Below, one piece after another: positions 1 to 12,682 of a DNA stretch of 64,000 nucleotides. The translations under genes and the position numbers were made by a program. The notes beneath the pieces are model-generated. The model did not search any database. It worked only from the letters and a program-made list of their open reading frames with translations, and was not told the origin of the DNA. The DNA is from Isoetes taiwanensis (lineage: Eukaryota > Streptophyta > Lycopodiopsida > Isoetales > Isoetaceae): contig JAJEKV010000210.1 of the NCBI GenBank assembly GCA_021234155.1, positions 1,087,501-1,151,500 of the forward strand, in the 5' to 3' direction. How positions within the stretch are numbered: position 1 is the first letter of the stretch; every line of letters starts with the position of its first letter.

Positions 1-1
1 T

Positions 2-136
2 AAGCCCCGATGAAGGCGGAAGATCAACCACATCCTTTTTATCGTGACCAAATGCATCATCGGGCAATTTCTTATATGCATCAACAATCAACTCATGACA
101 CTTAGCGTAATCGGCATCCTTGAAACTTGCCACAAG
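2..136 (-). CDS. Partial exon-like ORF at the left window edge, unknown protein
   Basis: Read on the minus strand, these bases give an uninterrupted coding-like stretch of about 45 residues. It begins LVASFKDADYAKCHELIVDA and ends ...DLPPSSGL before running off the window. Composition is that of a soluble globular protein. A TGA lies directly upstream in this frame, so the 5' end could be a splice acceptor or simple decay. I do not recognise the family. It could be a transposon protein or a host exon. It is too short for confidence. Confidence 0.3.
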
Positions 137-2870
137 TCAAACATATTGTTAAACCCAAGAAAAGAACTCTTGAAATTTCTCCTTCATTCAAATTGCATTC
201 CTTCTGATTAGCAGTTATGAACCTCCACCAACTTTATACATGCCAAAGCGCACAGCGGCTTTATTAGGGGCTAAGATACGCCCCCATGTAACCAAGTTTA
301 GCCCATTTCGGGAAGCCATTACGGTCTACCCTAAATAGAATCAAGTGCATTTGTCTGAATGGAATCTTGTTGTTTGAAGAAACCAGTATTACTTTTCTGA
401 GCCCTAGCTTCCTAAAGAACAAAATACACATTAGTAACCATTAGGATAAGAATAATGCAAAATAAAAGACTACATCAATCTCTAAGGGCTTCACCAGTAA
501 AACCAGTGATCCAAAGTGGGGAGATATATAGATTGGCCTAACCAAGCCTCTACTTGACTAGACATTCAAATAGCCTTAACCTAACTAAATAAGACTACTG
601 AATTTATTGGACCCTAAAGAGGGAGCCCTTAGAGATCATGTAACCATATAATAGTTTAACCATAGACAAAAAGTCTAAAGATAAGGACCAGCTCAACTCA
701 TTTAATACAATTATTTAACCTTGACCATACTACTTTGATACACATTAACCTTTTCCAATACATGTAGCAAAAGGAAATCATCCCCAACAAGCAATATGCT
801 GTACCATCAAATTGCTAAATAACTTGTAAAATAACTTGTACAACAATTTAGAATAGATTTGTTTGAAAGAAGCGTAGATGTGTCAAATCGGCATGATCTA
901 AAAAGAAGGGCCATACCCAAAATCATAAAATTAACCGAGGAAAACACCATGCAAATTTAAAAACCTTTGGATGAACCAAAAAAGTATGCAAGTATGGAAA
1001 CAGAATAAGAAAAATGCGGTCAAAGGTGAGATCCATAATTATATTACCATAAATTACTTCAAGGTGCTCCAAACATGTTTTATCAAGCAGTAAAAAACAG
1101 CCATAAATAATTTTCAAAATATCAATACACAAAAGGATTAAGAGTTTACCATACAGTTACTCCATTGAATAATTAAACTTGAAGGGATCAAAAACTTACC
1201 ATAAGCGTTGTATACAATAAAAATCTGATGAGTACATAAAAACATTCTTCAATCATTCATGCTTCCATGCAAAAAGCAGAACGGAGATGCGGGAGAAGAG
1301 AGCTTCGGTTACTGCAAACAAATAGAACTAATTAGCCTTAAGAGGGGTAAAAATCCCTACCGCTAACGGGTAAGCAATGAACTCTCTTGGCATTTCGCCC
1401 TTTACCCACAATTTAACATAAATATACCTTAACGGATGTTATCAACCTATGGATTATAACATTACATCTTAATTCGAATAAGCAATTCATGCGAGCTGTA
1501 GTAATCTACTAGCATGCTAGCTTTGTTATGTCTACAATTATTGTGACATGCAATACTAATGCCACTAAGAATCATTCTATCATAGCGATTGAGTATTACA
1601 TAAAATGGTTAGGAAACCAGTATTAGACAATTCAATTGTAGGAACCTGATTTGGTTGCACTCCATCATCGAATCTTCCTCAATTTCATCAATTTTAGTCG
1701 ACAACAATCTCCACATTGCGGCTTGTTGTATTACGGATCTAGAGATATTCCCACATGCATTCGGACTAGGGAGGAATTTTATAATTCGAGAATCACTCTT
1801 GTCCCTATTTGGATCTAATCCATGGGCTCTCGCACATCTCTAGCAGTTGAGCTTTAGTAGGTCTGCGGGCTACTATGCTCTAAGCCATTCCTTCTAAGGA
1901 ATTCAATGAGTTTAGATCTGTGCGCCCTTTATTGCACACACCCTCGAATTGACCAGCCTTACTCATGCCAAAATTTGTGTTCATGGTAGAGGGATCGATC
2001 ATATTATATAGCATGGAGGCTAAACCAGATTACGAGAAAACCAAAAACCAGTCTGTCTTAAGCAAATATAACAAGAAGATTAAGAAAAGGGAACATAATA
2101 TTTGGTTACTGTCTTGATCAATCCGAGATGTCGATATTTTGCATGTAACAAACTCCGAAAAGGTCATCCATGGTTAGTTAGGGATCCGTCGGCACCTATC
2201 AGCCCAAAGGCGTCGTGAAGGCGACACCCCATCGTTAGGGTTGCCTTTCAAATTAGGGTTAGCCAACAAAGCTGTTGGTGTAACTACCATTGAAAAATAT
2301 TAGTTAATTAGGTGTAACATATTTCGAGCATAAGTTACCAAGTGCCCATATAAACGCCATAATACCCATAGTCATTTTATACCTTGGGATGTTTGCCCCT
2401 ATCACCCCCAATTCGACCTATGCAACAACTTCATATTCATTATTCCCACCAACCATTGGCACTGTAATCATAATCCTAATTTAATCCATCCTTAATTTAA
2501 CTACTAGGGGTAGAAAATGCTCATCAATATTTATCCTTCACCCCTTATCATTTCATTCCATAATTCATACCATAGGGGTTAGGATATACCCAAATTAGGG
2601 CAAGTGTATTCAACCTTTTTTGTTGCACTATTAGATGCTCACTTGGACATGCAAGGATAAAGGCAATTAATGCCCCTTCAAATTAACCATGTTCGAGGTG
2701 GATAATGCTCGACCAAAAAACCTTAAACCTAATGTTGTTATCTGCCCTATGCCATGGATTAAAGCTGGTCCATGGATTATAAGTCCTCATGATGTGTCCA
2801 ACTTATTATGCTATGCCCAAAGATTCTGAAGTAAACTAGAATACTGACTACAATAGATTAAAAATATTAA
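137..2870. other. No gene seen
   Basis: AT-rich sequence with short ORFs only. None shows a recognisable motif or plausible exon structure on either strand. I see no repeats longer than background here. Confidence 0.5.
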
Positions 2871-2871
2871 A

Positions 2872-3036
<165 letters not shown>

Positions 3037-3059
3037 TTAGAGATTTAATTAGATATATC

Positions 3060-5300
3060 TATCGTTCTCCCACGCAACCCTCTTACGTTCTATTAGCGTA
3101 CACATCAGGTCCGGCGCCCTTCTACCAATAAAGTTTTGTGCCCCCACCCTACCGGGCAACTCCCCTACGCACTGTAACCTAAGAGCTAAAATTGTGAAGA
3201 GGGCTGGGCAAAATCCAGGTACGCCTGCGTTGAGCTTGATTTGAAACAAGCGGCACTTTATAGAGCGCGCTTTAATTTGGGAACAGGCTTAAATTAGCGA
3301 TAGCTTTTGTAGAATCCCAGCAGATATGCTAGCTCTAGGATGTGAACAGTTATTCAATTTGGATGCAATTTGAACGCCGGATATATGCCCATGGCAAGAT
3401 AAATGTTTCTTGCACGTTAACCTATCAAATTAGATGGAGTGAATGAGGCCTCGAGATTTTCGAGTCTATTCTCTAGACCGCACACAACAATATTTGGGCC
3501 TTAAATCTTGATTAGTGAAACTATTTGATAATCGCTGTAGATATGCTTGAAGAGTATGGGTAAATATTACGTCCTCACATATCCAAGCTCTGTTTTTGAA
3601 GTGCGATTCAAACCCGGTGGAAAGAATCGTTGAGACCTCGGCTCTAAAACCTTTTGGTATTTTTTGTGAACGCCTACTTAAATCAGGTAATTATTCTGTT
3701 ATGTTTCAATCCAGAGTTCCATTTCACGAACAAAACATTTGATTTCAGTTGCGGCGTTTGATCCTGTGTTTGCAAATTCGTGTGTCTAAACGAGGTAATT
3801 CGTCAGCTTGCTTTCATCTCAAGTTTCAATTTAGAGTTTATTGGCTTTAGCACATATTCGTTCACCAAGAGCGGAAGATGCGGAAGAGCCGGAATTGGGC
3901 AAGCCCGATAGTATTTTGCATTACTAGAGCCCGTGGTTTTCTGACCATTAACGGTAGAAAAATCTTAATCCACGGAATAAAAAGTGCTCATTAACTTCCC
4001 AATACCGGGAAATTTTGGGAACTAGTTTGGGGCATCTTTCTGCCAGATAATCCGTTCTTGTGCTCAGATTCACAATTGAATGCATTTTATTTTTCTGGGT
4101 CTTTACATCTACCATTAAATTCGCCACGTTGGAGCTAGATTTGAATCCAAATTCATCGATTATTCGTCGACTGGGCAATTTTGGCATCTTGGATTGCCAA
4201 ATCCAAGGTTGAACCTGTAACCCTGTGGTTTTTTAAAGCCAATTTTCGGTCTGAATTCATCGATTATACTCTTGGATTTTTAAATCCGGCAGTTCCTGGG
4301 AAAATCAAAGGATCAATTCCGGCATCGCTTGGTTCCTTATCTCAGCTGCAATTCCTTGGTATACGAGGTAATCAATTAAATGGGTCTATTCCTGACGAGC
4401 TAGCTAATATTTCTAGCCTCTAGGACTTAGATCTGAGCAATAGTCAGCTCTCCGTCCCAATTCCGGCAGGCATTTCGAATCTGAATAAGGAAAACTAGCC
4501 CACAGTATTATGGCTTCTTTGTTAGTCCAAATAAATATATGCAGTGATATATTTAACTTGTGGCTAGGTAACTTCTAACCTTTGCCTGAGTATTGTGGCT
4601 AAAAAAGAAGCTGCAATCATCATACTCTGGTGACGAAAAAGTAGATGTGTTTGTGAGAAATGACCCTTTACGTGGATTACAAAAGCGTGTGCGGGGAACT
4701 TTTAAAAGCACTTTGATAAGTCCGGGCACGCAATATAACCTGCCCCCACGTACGCCTTTTACCTTTCCATCTCCATGCCTCTAGAATCTAGGTGCGGCGC
4801 CCTCCTGCAGCAAAGCCCACCCGCCTCGAAGCACTCCCCTGCATCCACACCCTAGGAGCAATAGTTGTGAAGAGAAAACGGTCCACAATAAGGTAAAGTA
4901 CTACACAGGCTATGTTTAAAAAAGCGGTTTGCAGAATTAAACTTTTGGTGGGGCTTTAAAAAAAATGCAGAAAATACAGTGATTCAGTAGCTTAGAGCAT
5001 CCACCATCTGTGAATCTTTGCATAAAGGGGTAATTTCAGCTTGAGTTTCCCTGGAATTTACGGCCGGATTGCAAAATATCCAAGCTTAGTCATAGAACCT
5101 TTTTTGAAGCGCAGATTCAAAAGAAGCGGAGAAAGCCATTGAAGCCTCTGGGCCTGAAAGCTTTTGGCATTTTGTGAACCCCTGCGTATACCAGGTAATT
5201 ACTTTGTTATTTCCAGTTTTGAAACTTCAATTCAGGGTTTGATTTCATCAGCATAAAATTTGATCTTAGCTCTGGCATCTGATTCCATTAAAGTTTAGTC
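3060..5300 (+). repeat. Diverged direct duplication carrying an exon-like 5' segment
   Basis: Roughly 3,070-3,790 and 4,740-5,300 are diverged copies in the same orientation. Both contain a GGCGCCCT block, then a CTCCCCT...TTGTGAAGAG block. Both also have a stretch ending in TTTTGGTATTTTTTGTGAACGC or its counterpart, followed by CAG|GTAATT. The GTAATT splice-donor-like junction is kept in both copies (about 3,690 and 5,195). This suggests two old copies of a transcribed 5' exon. The leucine-rich-repeat fragment lies between the copies. Confidence 0.55.
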
Positions 5301-6089
5301 ATCGGAAAAAAACCCGGGGGATTTCGGTCTCAAATACTTTCAGGCAAGAAATGGTTATGATTCTGGATCGTTTCCACTGGGAAGTTCATATTCCTAAATC
5401 TGTGATCCAGATTTCGTCCATAATCATGATAGATTTAAACATTTCAAGTCGCCCTTCATTTACTCTGTTTTTGTGTTTCAATTTAATTGAATTTCTATCT
5501 TCTGGGCAATTTGATTAGTCATCTAGTTCATGGATCAATCACAAAGGTTTCGAGCAATTTTGCTTGAAGGCAGCCTAGGGCCTCATTTTGCTGCAGGATT
5601 TTCTTTTCTTTTGCAGATAATATACTACAATCAAAATCATTATTTGTTTAGGGATTCTGTGCACATATCTGGCCACGGTAATATAGGAGCTGCTCTGTTG
5701 TTTTTGTCTGTTTAAAGAACCCCGGGTATGTTGGGCTTCAAAAGAGAACTTAAAATCTCTCAGAGTAGAAGCTGGCTTGACAAGACTAGCAGATTTCTTC
5801 TTCATGCTGTCTTGGCAATGCCAGCAAATTGACCTCTGCATAAATAATTCCTATCACACTAGCAAAGTTCAGCCTCGAATTTAAGAATCCCATGCTATAA
5901 TTCATGAGTTCACAGCTAAATCTGGGTCTATATAAACAATAGAATTGCAGAGTTCAACTTCGGATCCAGAAACGCAACACGCCAAAATGTGCAAAACGAA
6001 ACGAAGACGAAACGCATCCAATTGTGAATCTGGGTACGATAAAATGGGTTATCTGGCAGAAAAATGCCCCAAAGTAGTCCCCATTTGTG
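4014..6089. repeat. Imperfect inverted repeat arms (about 4,014-4,110 and 5,990-6,089)
   Basis: The left arm contains TTTGGGGCATCTTTCTGCCA, then AGATAA and CAGATTCACAATTG. The reverse complement of the right arm contains TTTGGGGCATTTTTCTGCCA, AGATAA and CAGATTCACAATTG in the same order. The arms are about 95 bp with scattered mismatches and enclose about 1.9 kb that includes the LRR fragment. This resembles a fold-back element that has trapped gene sequence. Target duplications were not identified. Confidence 0.5.
4285..4498 (+). pseudogene. Leucine-rich-repeat (receptor-kinase-type) fragment
   Basis: The translation contains two to three plant extracellular LRR units: KGSIPASLGSLSQLQFLGIR, then GNQLNGSIPDELANISSL. 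An in-frame TAG at 4,421 follows, and then DLDLSNSQLSVPIPAGISNL. The LxxLxxLxLxxNxLxGxIP pattern is that of LRR receptor-like kinases and LRR receptor proteins. No transmembrane or kinase domain is found nearby, so this is a fragment. A second stop follows near 4,498. It sits between the inverted repeat arms and between two copies of an exon-like duplication. Capture by a mobile element or decay of a tandem LRR gene are both possible. Confidence 0.75.
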
Positions 6090-6099
6090 TTGCCCACGA

Positions 6100-7300
6100 A
6101 TGTCTCCGGTCAATTTTGTTGCCACATCCGAAATTTCCATTCATATCCAAGGAGTAACTGCAAATGATATGTTCTGTGATCTGTTATTAGCTGGAGGATT
6201 TGGCAAACTTTATTATACCTGCAGACGAAGGCCAGAGGAAGCGAACAAGACAAATCCAACCCGATCTGTTATTCTGCTAGAAATCATAAACAAAGAACAG
6301 AGTAGTGAGTCTGAAGTTAGAAAGCCCTTTGCCCAGTGCCGAATGTATTGGTCCTTTGTCAGAAAATTGTCTACGCTTGAAAGATCGAGCCTGCAAAAAA
6401 CCCAGTTCTCAGAATCCTCCAAGCATATTAAATCGACTATAATCCTGCGGATTTGGCACTGCCATAGCAAGCTAGGTCTTTCCTGCCGAAAACCGAATCT
6501 GCGTGAATCTTTAACCTGTAGAACAAAAGAGAAAACCAGAGAAAAAAGAGAACTGTCGATTTGCTCTGAGAAAATTGGATCTTGTGCATTAGCCAAAAAC
6601 TTCTGCCATAGTCAACTAGGTTGCCGCCATTTGCTTGAAGTAAGCCTGAAAAAATCACAAAGAGAGGAAGGAGCCGATTTTGCCATGCCATAGCTAGGTT
6701 TGAAAGGAACCGAACCGATTGCAGGGGAAGCAGAGTCGAAACCATCAAGGAAAAGGTCGGAACCCAGCCCTGTTCCAGTTGAAGAAAAAAAAAGAAAATA
6801 TAAACCTAAGTTTAAACTTAAGTTAGCTAATAATAAATTAATATTTCCTATCTTATAAAAATAATGATAAAAATAAAGATAATGATTTAGGGGACGTTTT
6901 GATGAACACGTTATGGACCTTTATTAGAAACCACTATGGTCCAGTATTTTTAGAAACTACATTATTAAATGTTCACTCGTGACTTGACTTGGGCACACCA
7001 ATAGAGTACCACAACCATCGGGTTAAATGGCCATTTATTCATTTTCATATGCCACTGTTCATCACCTAGTGTAATGCAAGTAAATTGTTGTATAAGCTAG
7101 AATTCCTTGCAAGAATCTAATTCTATAATGCATGCCATTATCTCATGTTTCAGATTATGGACGAAGTCAACACACAAAACTTGGTTAAATGAAAACATCA
7201 TTCGACATGCAAATTAAAGATACAGTGCGGTCAAACATTGCAATCTTTCACAAAAAATAGGTAATGAAATACTTTTGTCTTAATTTTAATGATTTATTAA
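6100..7300. other. No gene supported
   Basis: Open frames exist on both strands around 6,064-6,750 but overlap each other. They show no domain, no plausible splice structure and no homology that I recognise. The remainder is AT-rich. Confidence 0.4.
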
Positions 7301-7704
7301 CAGTGTTAAAAAGCTCGAAGGCTATAATGTCGAAGAACAAGGTATCCAAGATGAAACAGTCGTAAAGAAAAAGGGTCGTCCAAGGTAAGCCAATTCCATA
7401 CCCATGTCAATTAAACTCCATATGTTTATGTCTTATTCTTCATTTAAGAGACATTTACCAAATTTCACTTTCAACAGATTGCCCCCACTAGCCCCAAATA
7501 GTACTATAGCCAATCAAGCATCAAAAGTCTTAAAACGTCGTGAACAACAGCGAGAATACCAGGCTCGAAAAAAATTGAAGACTAAAACGACAAACAATGA
7601 ACACAATGACGCAGACAGTCACATTGACCAAGAATGCAGCAAAGAAAAAGCAAATTTGGGGTATGTATATATAGTAATCATACTCATTGATATTTTAAAA
7701 ACAT

Positions 7705-8335
7705 GATAAAATAAAATATCTCTAACAAATTGTATATATATATTTTTTTTATGGTTTATCAACAGCATTCAGACACTAAGAAATCCTATTATACAAAATG
7801 AAGATTTACCAAAATCATCAAGGACGGAAACAAGAGGTTCTGCGAGGTGAGTACAAATGTTATACAATCATAGATCTATAATACTAGTTAATTATATTTA
7901 GTTAAAATAATTCCATACATTCATTTTTCACCAAAATGAGATTTACATTTGTTTTTTTCACACACTATGATGCCTAATATGCCTATTCAATTTTAATCTT
8001 GAAAACCTATTACTATCATCAAGGCATGATAAATTAAAAAGCGTTTCTAACATTTGTATATTTTTTATGGTTTATTGTGACATTCAAACACTAAGCAATC
8101 CTATTATACGAAATGAAGATATACCAGAATCACCAAAAACAAAAAAAAGAGGCCGCCCGAGGTGAGTAGAAATGCTATACAATTATAAATCTATAGCACT
8201 AGTTAATTATATTTAGTTAAAATAGCCCCGTACGCTGATTTCCTAGCAAATTGATATTTAGATTTATTTTTTTCCTACACTATAGTGTTTAGTAATGCCT
8301 GTCCAATTTTGACCTTGAAAACCTATTATTATAAG
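7705..8335 (+). repeat. Tandem duplication of about 310 bp containing one exon
   Basis: About 7,705-8,015 and 8,030-8,335 align along their length. Shared blocks include TTTTTTATGGTTTAT, CACTAAG.AATCCTATTATAC, the GAGGTGAGTA donor, TAATTATATTTAGTTAAAAT and TTGAAAACCTATTA. Copy 1 keeps an AACAG acceptor. Copy 2 has lost it (TATTGTGACATTC) but keeps the better AT-hook (RGRPR). Confidence 0.85.
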
Positions 8336-8567
8336 GCGAGCCATAGATGTGCAAATCATATGTAGTCAAGGTTACTACATTTGATTGATACCTTTTTAAT
8401 CCCACCTTTATTAGGCTATCTGCGGCTACGTTAGAAGGACTTCCCAGCAATGAGATAAACAAGATTCTTAGTCGTCGAAAGTATTATCAAGAATATAGAG
8501 CAAGAAAGAAACTGAAGCAACTCGTTGCCTCTGAAGATTGTAAGATACACAAAGATGGAGAATCGCA

Positions 8568-8604
8568 TTCCATGGAGGCCATATCGAATATGGCCTCCAT
8601 GGAA
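8568..8604. repeat. Perfect 17-bp-arm palindrome inside the Helitron exon
   Basis: TTCCATGGAGGCCATAT is followed by CGA and then its exact reverse complement. It encodes SMEAISNMASMEQ, so it is within the open frame. Confidence 0.95.
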
Positions 8605-9099
8605 CAAAATGACCGAGATGCAATAACTGTTGATGTCAACACATCGATTTGCAATGCTGCAAGTCAGCATTGGCAAAAGCAAATTCGCATGATGCAACAA
8701 GATATGAAACCTGAAGGACATAAACCATTGAAATGGACAAAAAAATGCAGCATATGCCAGATTGACCTGCTCAACTCTGAGAACATGTCATTCTGTTGCA
8801 ACAATGGTCACCGTCTACTCCCATCCCTTGAACCTCTACCACGAACCCTAGAGGAACTTTACTCGATCCATGAGTTTTCCGACAATTCGGCGCATCATAA
8901 ATAATTTATTTTGTTTCACCGCTTCTCGGTGTAGAGGGTGATTTCATGGATCTTAAAATGCAGTCATCATTTGCCATTATGGGTCGATGCGTACCATCGG
9001 CTCCTATCTGCGGGGCATGCCTACAAGCACCCTTCAGCGGGTGCATTATATGACAACTCAATGAGATATACCATTCTTTGCTAAGATGCATCGCCATCC

Positions 9100-12000
9100 A
9101 CGTGGATTATGCAAGTTGCTCTGACCTTGAATGCCATCAATCCATATGTTAGAGAATTGAAAACAATAAAGAACTACATCCTACACCCACGAGACTTATG
9201 CTTTCATGGACCCATCCACATCGGATGAAATAGGCGCTATTGTCCACGCTAACAATAGCATCACTATAAAACCTAGAACCGCAATGATCTGGACACAACA
9301 CGACCATAATCCAGTATTCCTGAGTATACTTGATCCCACATATGAACCGCTTCAATACCCATTATTCTTCCCACACGGAACACTAGGATGGCATCCGCAT
9401 AATGACAAAAGATGTCCCAAATAGACCGGTATCGAACTAGACTACTTCCACGAGCCTCGCTTTTCACAACTAAGCGGATTTGTCGCGGCGAGTACCTCGT
9501 TGACATGTATTCTAGAGTCGAGGAAGAGCGACTCAACTACATATGGCCCGGGGCTATCAGTGAAACCTAACACAACATGAAGATGACTTCGCCGATGATG
9601 AGGGCGACAATTGGCGTTGTAAGACTCTGCCGGCATCCTTCACGGGCTCCGGACAATGGTGTGCCGTCAAAAGTGGCGGAGGCGCCCCGGCTTCGCAAAG
9701 GGTCAAGGAAGACCAAGCTTCTTCATAACCATCACAACCAATCAACCTGGCGGAAATAAAACATAAACTACACCCGGCCAAAGCGCATCGACAACCCCTC
9801 TTTTGTTGTCAGGGCATGTCATGAAAGAGTCCAACATGCAAAGGGCATCATCGAGAAAATATCTCCGGACCCATATCTTATATGATGCCGTCATCGAGTT
9901 CAAAAGCGTGGACTACCCCATGGACACATAGTTGTAAAAGGCGAGCATGAGATCGATAGACATGATTGATAATCTAATCTCTTTGAACTACGGAGGAGGA
10001 CCCCACACTTTCGAACACTAGTTGAAAAATACATGATTCACAAGCACCGAAGCGTTGCCTCAAGGAAAATAACAAATGTTGCTACAACTACCCAAAACCA
10101 TTGAACCAGCGACATACATCGGCGAAAAAGGATACGTCTGATCTGGGGCGTCGAGCGGGTGGGCGTGAGCGTCGTCCCGCATCCCATTTCTATTAAAGAG
10201 AAATGGATTGCCATGTCTCGTCGATGTCGCATCGTTGTACATATATTCGCATACCTTTACGGCTACATATACAAAGGCCCGATCGACTTCGTTTTCACAT
10301 TGAGCGTGCAAAGCATCTCGTAGAACACAAGCATCTCGAACCCACACCGCCACAATAAGTACAAGTGACGAGAATCACACAAGAAGCGAAATCCAAGATT
10401 ATATTTACGCACGATATCTATCATCCATGGAAGCCACATGGAGAATCATGTCCTATCACATGGTGAAAAGCACCCTCTCGTAAAGTGCCTCCCCGCATTT
10501 AGAAGGGCTGCTTGAAGTTGTTTGAAGCTGCGTCCATAGACCGGAATTTCGCTATTAGGCGGGTATTTCCTGGCCCTCTTGCTCCCAAGTTTGACTCTAT
10601 TACCTACGCCGGTACAATGAGCGATTACACCGCCACTACATCGGACCGGGGATTGTCCTCAAGCCCCGACCATCTAGAGCAGAAAATTGCGGGCACAACT
10701 CAAAACATCATCCACGAAAGAACAAGAGGACAATTAATCTGCGAATCGACTCTGCTTCCAAGGTTGGAGAGCCCTTTTACCTTAGACTGATCCTACTCCA
10801 CAAAGCCGCACGATCTTGGGATGAACTCAAAATTCCACGGCGAGAAGCGATGCTGAAACATATCAAAAGCGGCCCGAGGCCATGGGATTAATTGCACCAG
10901 CAAGCGAAGCCATAACAACAATGCAAGAGGCAATCTCATGCTTGCGGACCCCATCACAACTCACGATTCCTATTCGGCTTTGCTAATATTAGATTACGGA
11001 CCGGCACTCCAATTGTGGGAAACATTCCAAAACCATATGATGGCCGACTTCCTACAACAATACCGAGAAAACCAATCAGCGCCATCAATGAAAGTCTCCT
11101 CGCCATTAACAATATCTAATCCGGCCGCGGAACCAATGTTGAAGCTTTCGGTCTATCTACGCACAGCGCCCCATGCAGAGAAGTACAGAATGAGCTCAGC
11201 AAATTCCCCGATCACGAAGAGTATCTTATAAAGAGCTCAACCATGTCAGAGACCATGAATCAAAACCAGACCTCAGTCTACACATACATATGCAAACTTA
11301 TCAACAACAACTCCTCCCGGCCCCAATCTTCGTGTATGGAAAAGCTGGAACAGGAAAAACATATGTACTAAATGCCATCGTCTTTACATCACGAGGACTC
11401 AACCAAATAATCCTACCATGCGCCACTACGGCATTAGCATCAACTGCAATACCCTTGGCCCAGAGCGCACTCCCTCTTTCAAATACCTATCGCCGACAAC
11501 AATATGTCGAATTCATTCGCTACTTGATCCACATTCCCCAAGGGCCCTATTGATCGACACCGCATCGGCAATTATATGGGACCGAGTTCCCCATGGCAAA
11601 CCGAAGCGAGGTCATAGAGGCGAGTTGACATCCTCCTCTGAGAATATAACGGGCATAGCTAGACCATTGGGAGGAAAGCTGCTTATAGTAGCCGGTGATT
11701 TTAGACAAATCGCCCCGTCGTCAAGCGAGGAGGAAAAACAAAGAACGATAAACGCATCCATCATCTCTTCCCACCTATGGAACCACCCGAAATCCTAGAG
11801 CTCAACGAACCAGTAAGAAACGCAGCTGATCCAGACCTCGTACAATTCGTCAATGACATTGGAGAGGGTCGTCTACTCAATAACATTCCACTAACACTAT
11901 TCAAAACAACAACCAAGATAGAGGACGCCATCAGCTTCTTATATAACACATACATACTACTAACACCTGCCATATGTGAGAAGAGAGCATTCTTATCTCC

Positions 12001-12622
12001 GAAAAACATCCCCGTCGATGACTTCAACATCGAAATCATACGAATGATCTCGGCAAACCACAGAAGCTACTTTAGCGTCGACAGACTCACAGAAAACGAC
12101 CAGACCATCGAGGACCATCCAATGGCAACGACAGACTTCCTCAACGGCTACAAACACCCAGCGCTTCCACAACACGAACTCCAGCTGAAGCCGAACACTA
12201 TATGCCACATCACAAAGACACTGGACAAAGACAGGGGACTCGTGAAAAACGCAAGGGTCATGGTATGCTCAATGCATGCCAAGTTCGTGACCGTGAAGCT
12301 TCTAACAGGTCAACCACAGCACGTCGGCAACATACACCCCATATCCCGAATCGACTTCTTCCACCAACCCGACAACTGGCCGTGGACAATCCACAGACGA
12401 CAACTCCCACTGCGACCCGCCTACTCGACAACGTTTCACAGTTGCCTGGGACTAACCCTCGACAAAATAGTTCTCGACCTACGAACTGAAGTCTTTACAC
12501 ACGGACAATTATACACGGCGCTCACACGCGTACGGAAGAAAGAAGACGTCCTAATCCTTCTCGACAAGTCAAACACGGACAAGACTACAACAAACGTCGT
12601 CTACAAAGAGCTACTTCCGTGA
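9100..12622 (+). pseudogene. Helitron Rep/helicase, broken by stops and frameshifts
   Basis: Recognisable blocks in order are PTYEPLQYPLFFPHGTLGWH (about 9,320-9,390, Helitron-like N domain), LYGYIYKGP (about 10,255), SSMEATWRIMSY (about 10,420) and GEPFYLRLILLHKA (about 10,765). The helicase follows, with Walker A GKAGTGKT (about 11,340), a weakened Walker B LIDTAS (about 11,560), GGKLLIVAGDFRQIAP (about 11,670), SCLGLTLDKIVLDL (about 12,440) and the C-terminal FTHGQLYTALTRVRKKEDVL (about 12,500). The final 281-residue stretch (11,777-12,622) is open. The upstream half needs at least five frame changes. The HUH tyrosine nuclease signature could not be read clearly. The enzyme normally performs rolling-circle transposition, with Rep nicking and helicase unwinding. 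Confidence 0.88.
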
Positions 12623-12630
12623 ACAAGGTG

Positions 12631-12656
12631 CAAAAAAAAAAAAAAAAAAAAAAAAA
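12631..12656. repeat. Poly(A) tract
   Basis: Roughly 26 consecutive A lie just after the Helitron coding end. It could be a homopolymer expansion or the tail of an inserted retrosequence. No matching retrosequence is evident. Confidence 0.9.
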
Positions 12657-12682
12657 ACACTCCCTCCATCTCATGCCCAGGC

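Larger units (their letters stand above)
7304..8903 (+). pseudogene. Helitron N-terminal exons with repeated AT-hook-like ends
   Basis: Exon-like pieces are 7,304-7,384 (ends VVKKKGRPR), 7,478-7,660 (contains RREQQREYQARKKLK), 7,766-7,846 (ends TRGSAR), about 8,076-8,161 (ends KKRGRPR) and 8,415-8,903 (contains RRKYYQEYRARKKLKQ, later CSICQIDLLNSENMSFCCNN). Introns have AACAG or TTAG acceptors and GTAAG or GTGAG donors. GRPR is the core of an AT-hook, a minor-groove DNA-binding motif. The basic RR..YxxEYRARKKLK segment occurs twice, so the module [GRPR] + [basic helix] is duplicated. The last exon carries the block normally found just before the Helitron N domain (FCCNN...LPRTLEELY). A TAA ends it, although the next frame (FCFTASRCRG-like) continues the family pattern. 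That is consistent with a frameshift. Confidence 0.7.
7300..12622 (+). mobile_element. Helitron (autonomous type, decayed)
   Basis: The stretch reads in order as a plant Helitron protein. Several N-terminal exons come first. They are followed by a CCNNG.LLPSLEPLPRTLEEL-type block, the Helitron-like N domain (LQYPLFFPHG), Rep-associated blocks, and a PIF1-like helicase ending near 12,622. Stops and frameshifts break the middle, so the copy cannot be autonomous now. The termini (5' TC, 3' CTRR) were not located with confidence. Confidence 0.9.

Noticed and set aside
6064-6748. Two overlapping ORFs of 209 (+) and 127 (-) codons as genes
   Set aside because: They overlap in antisense, lack motifs and have unconvincing composition. 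The region is part of duplicated and inverted repeats.
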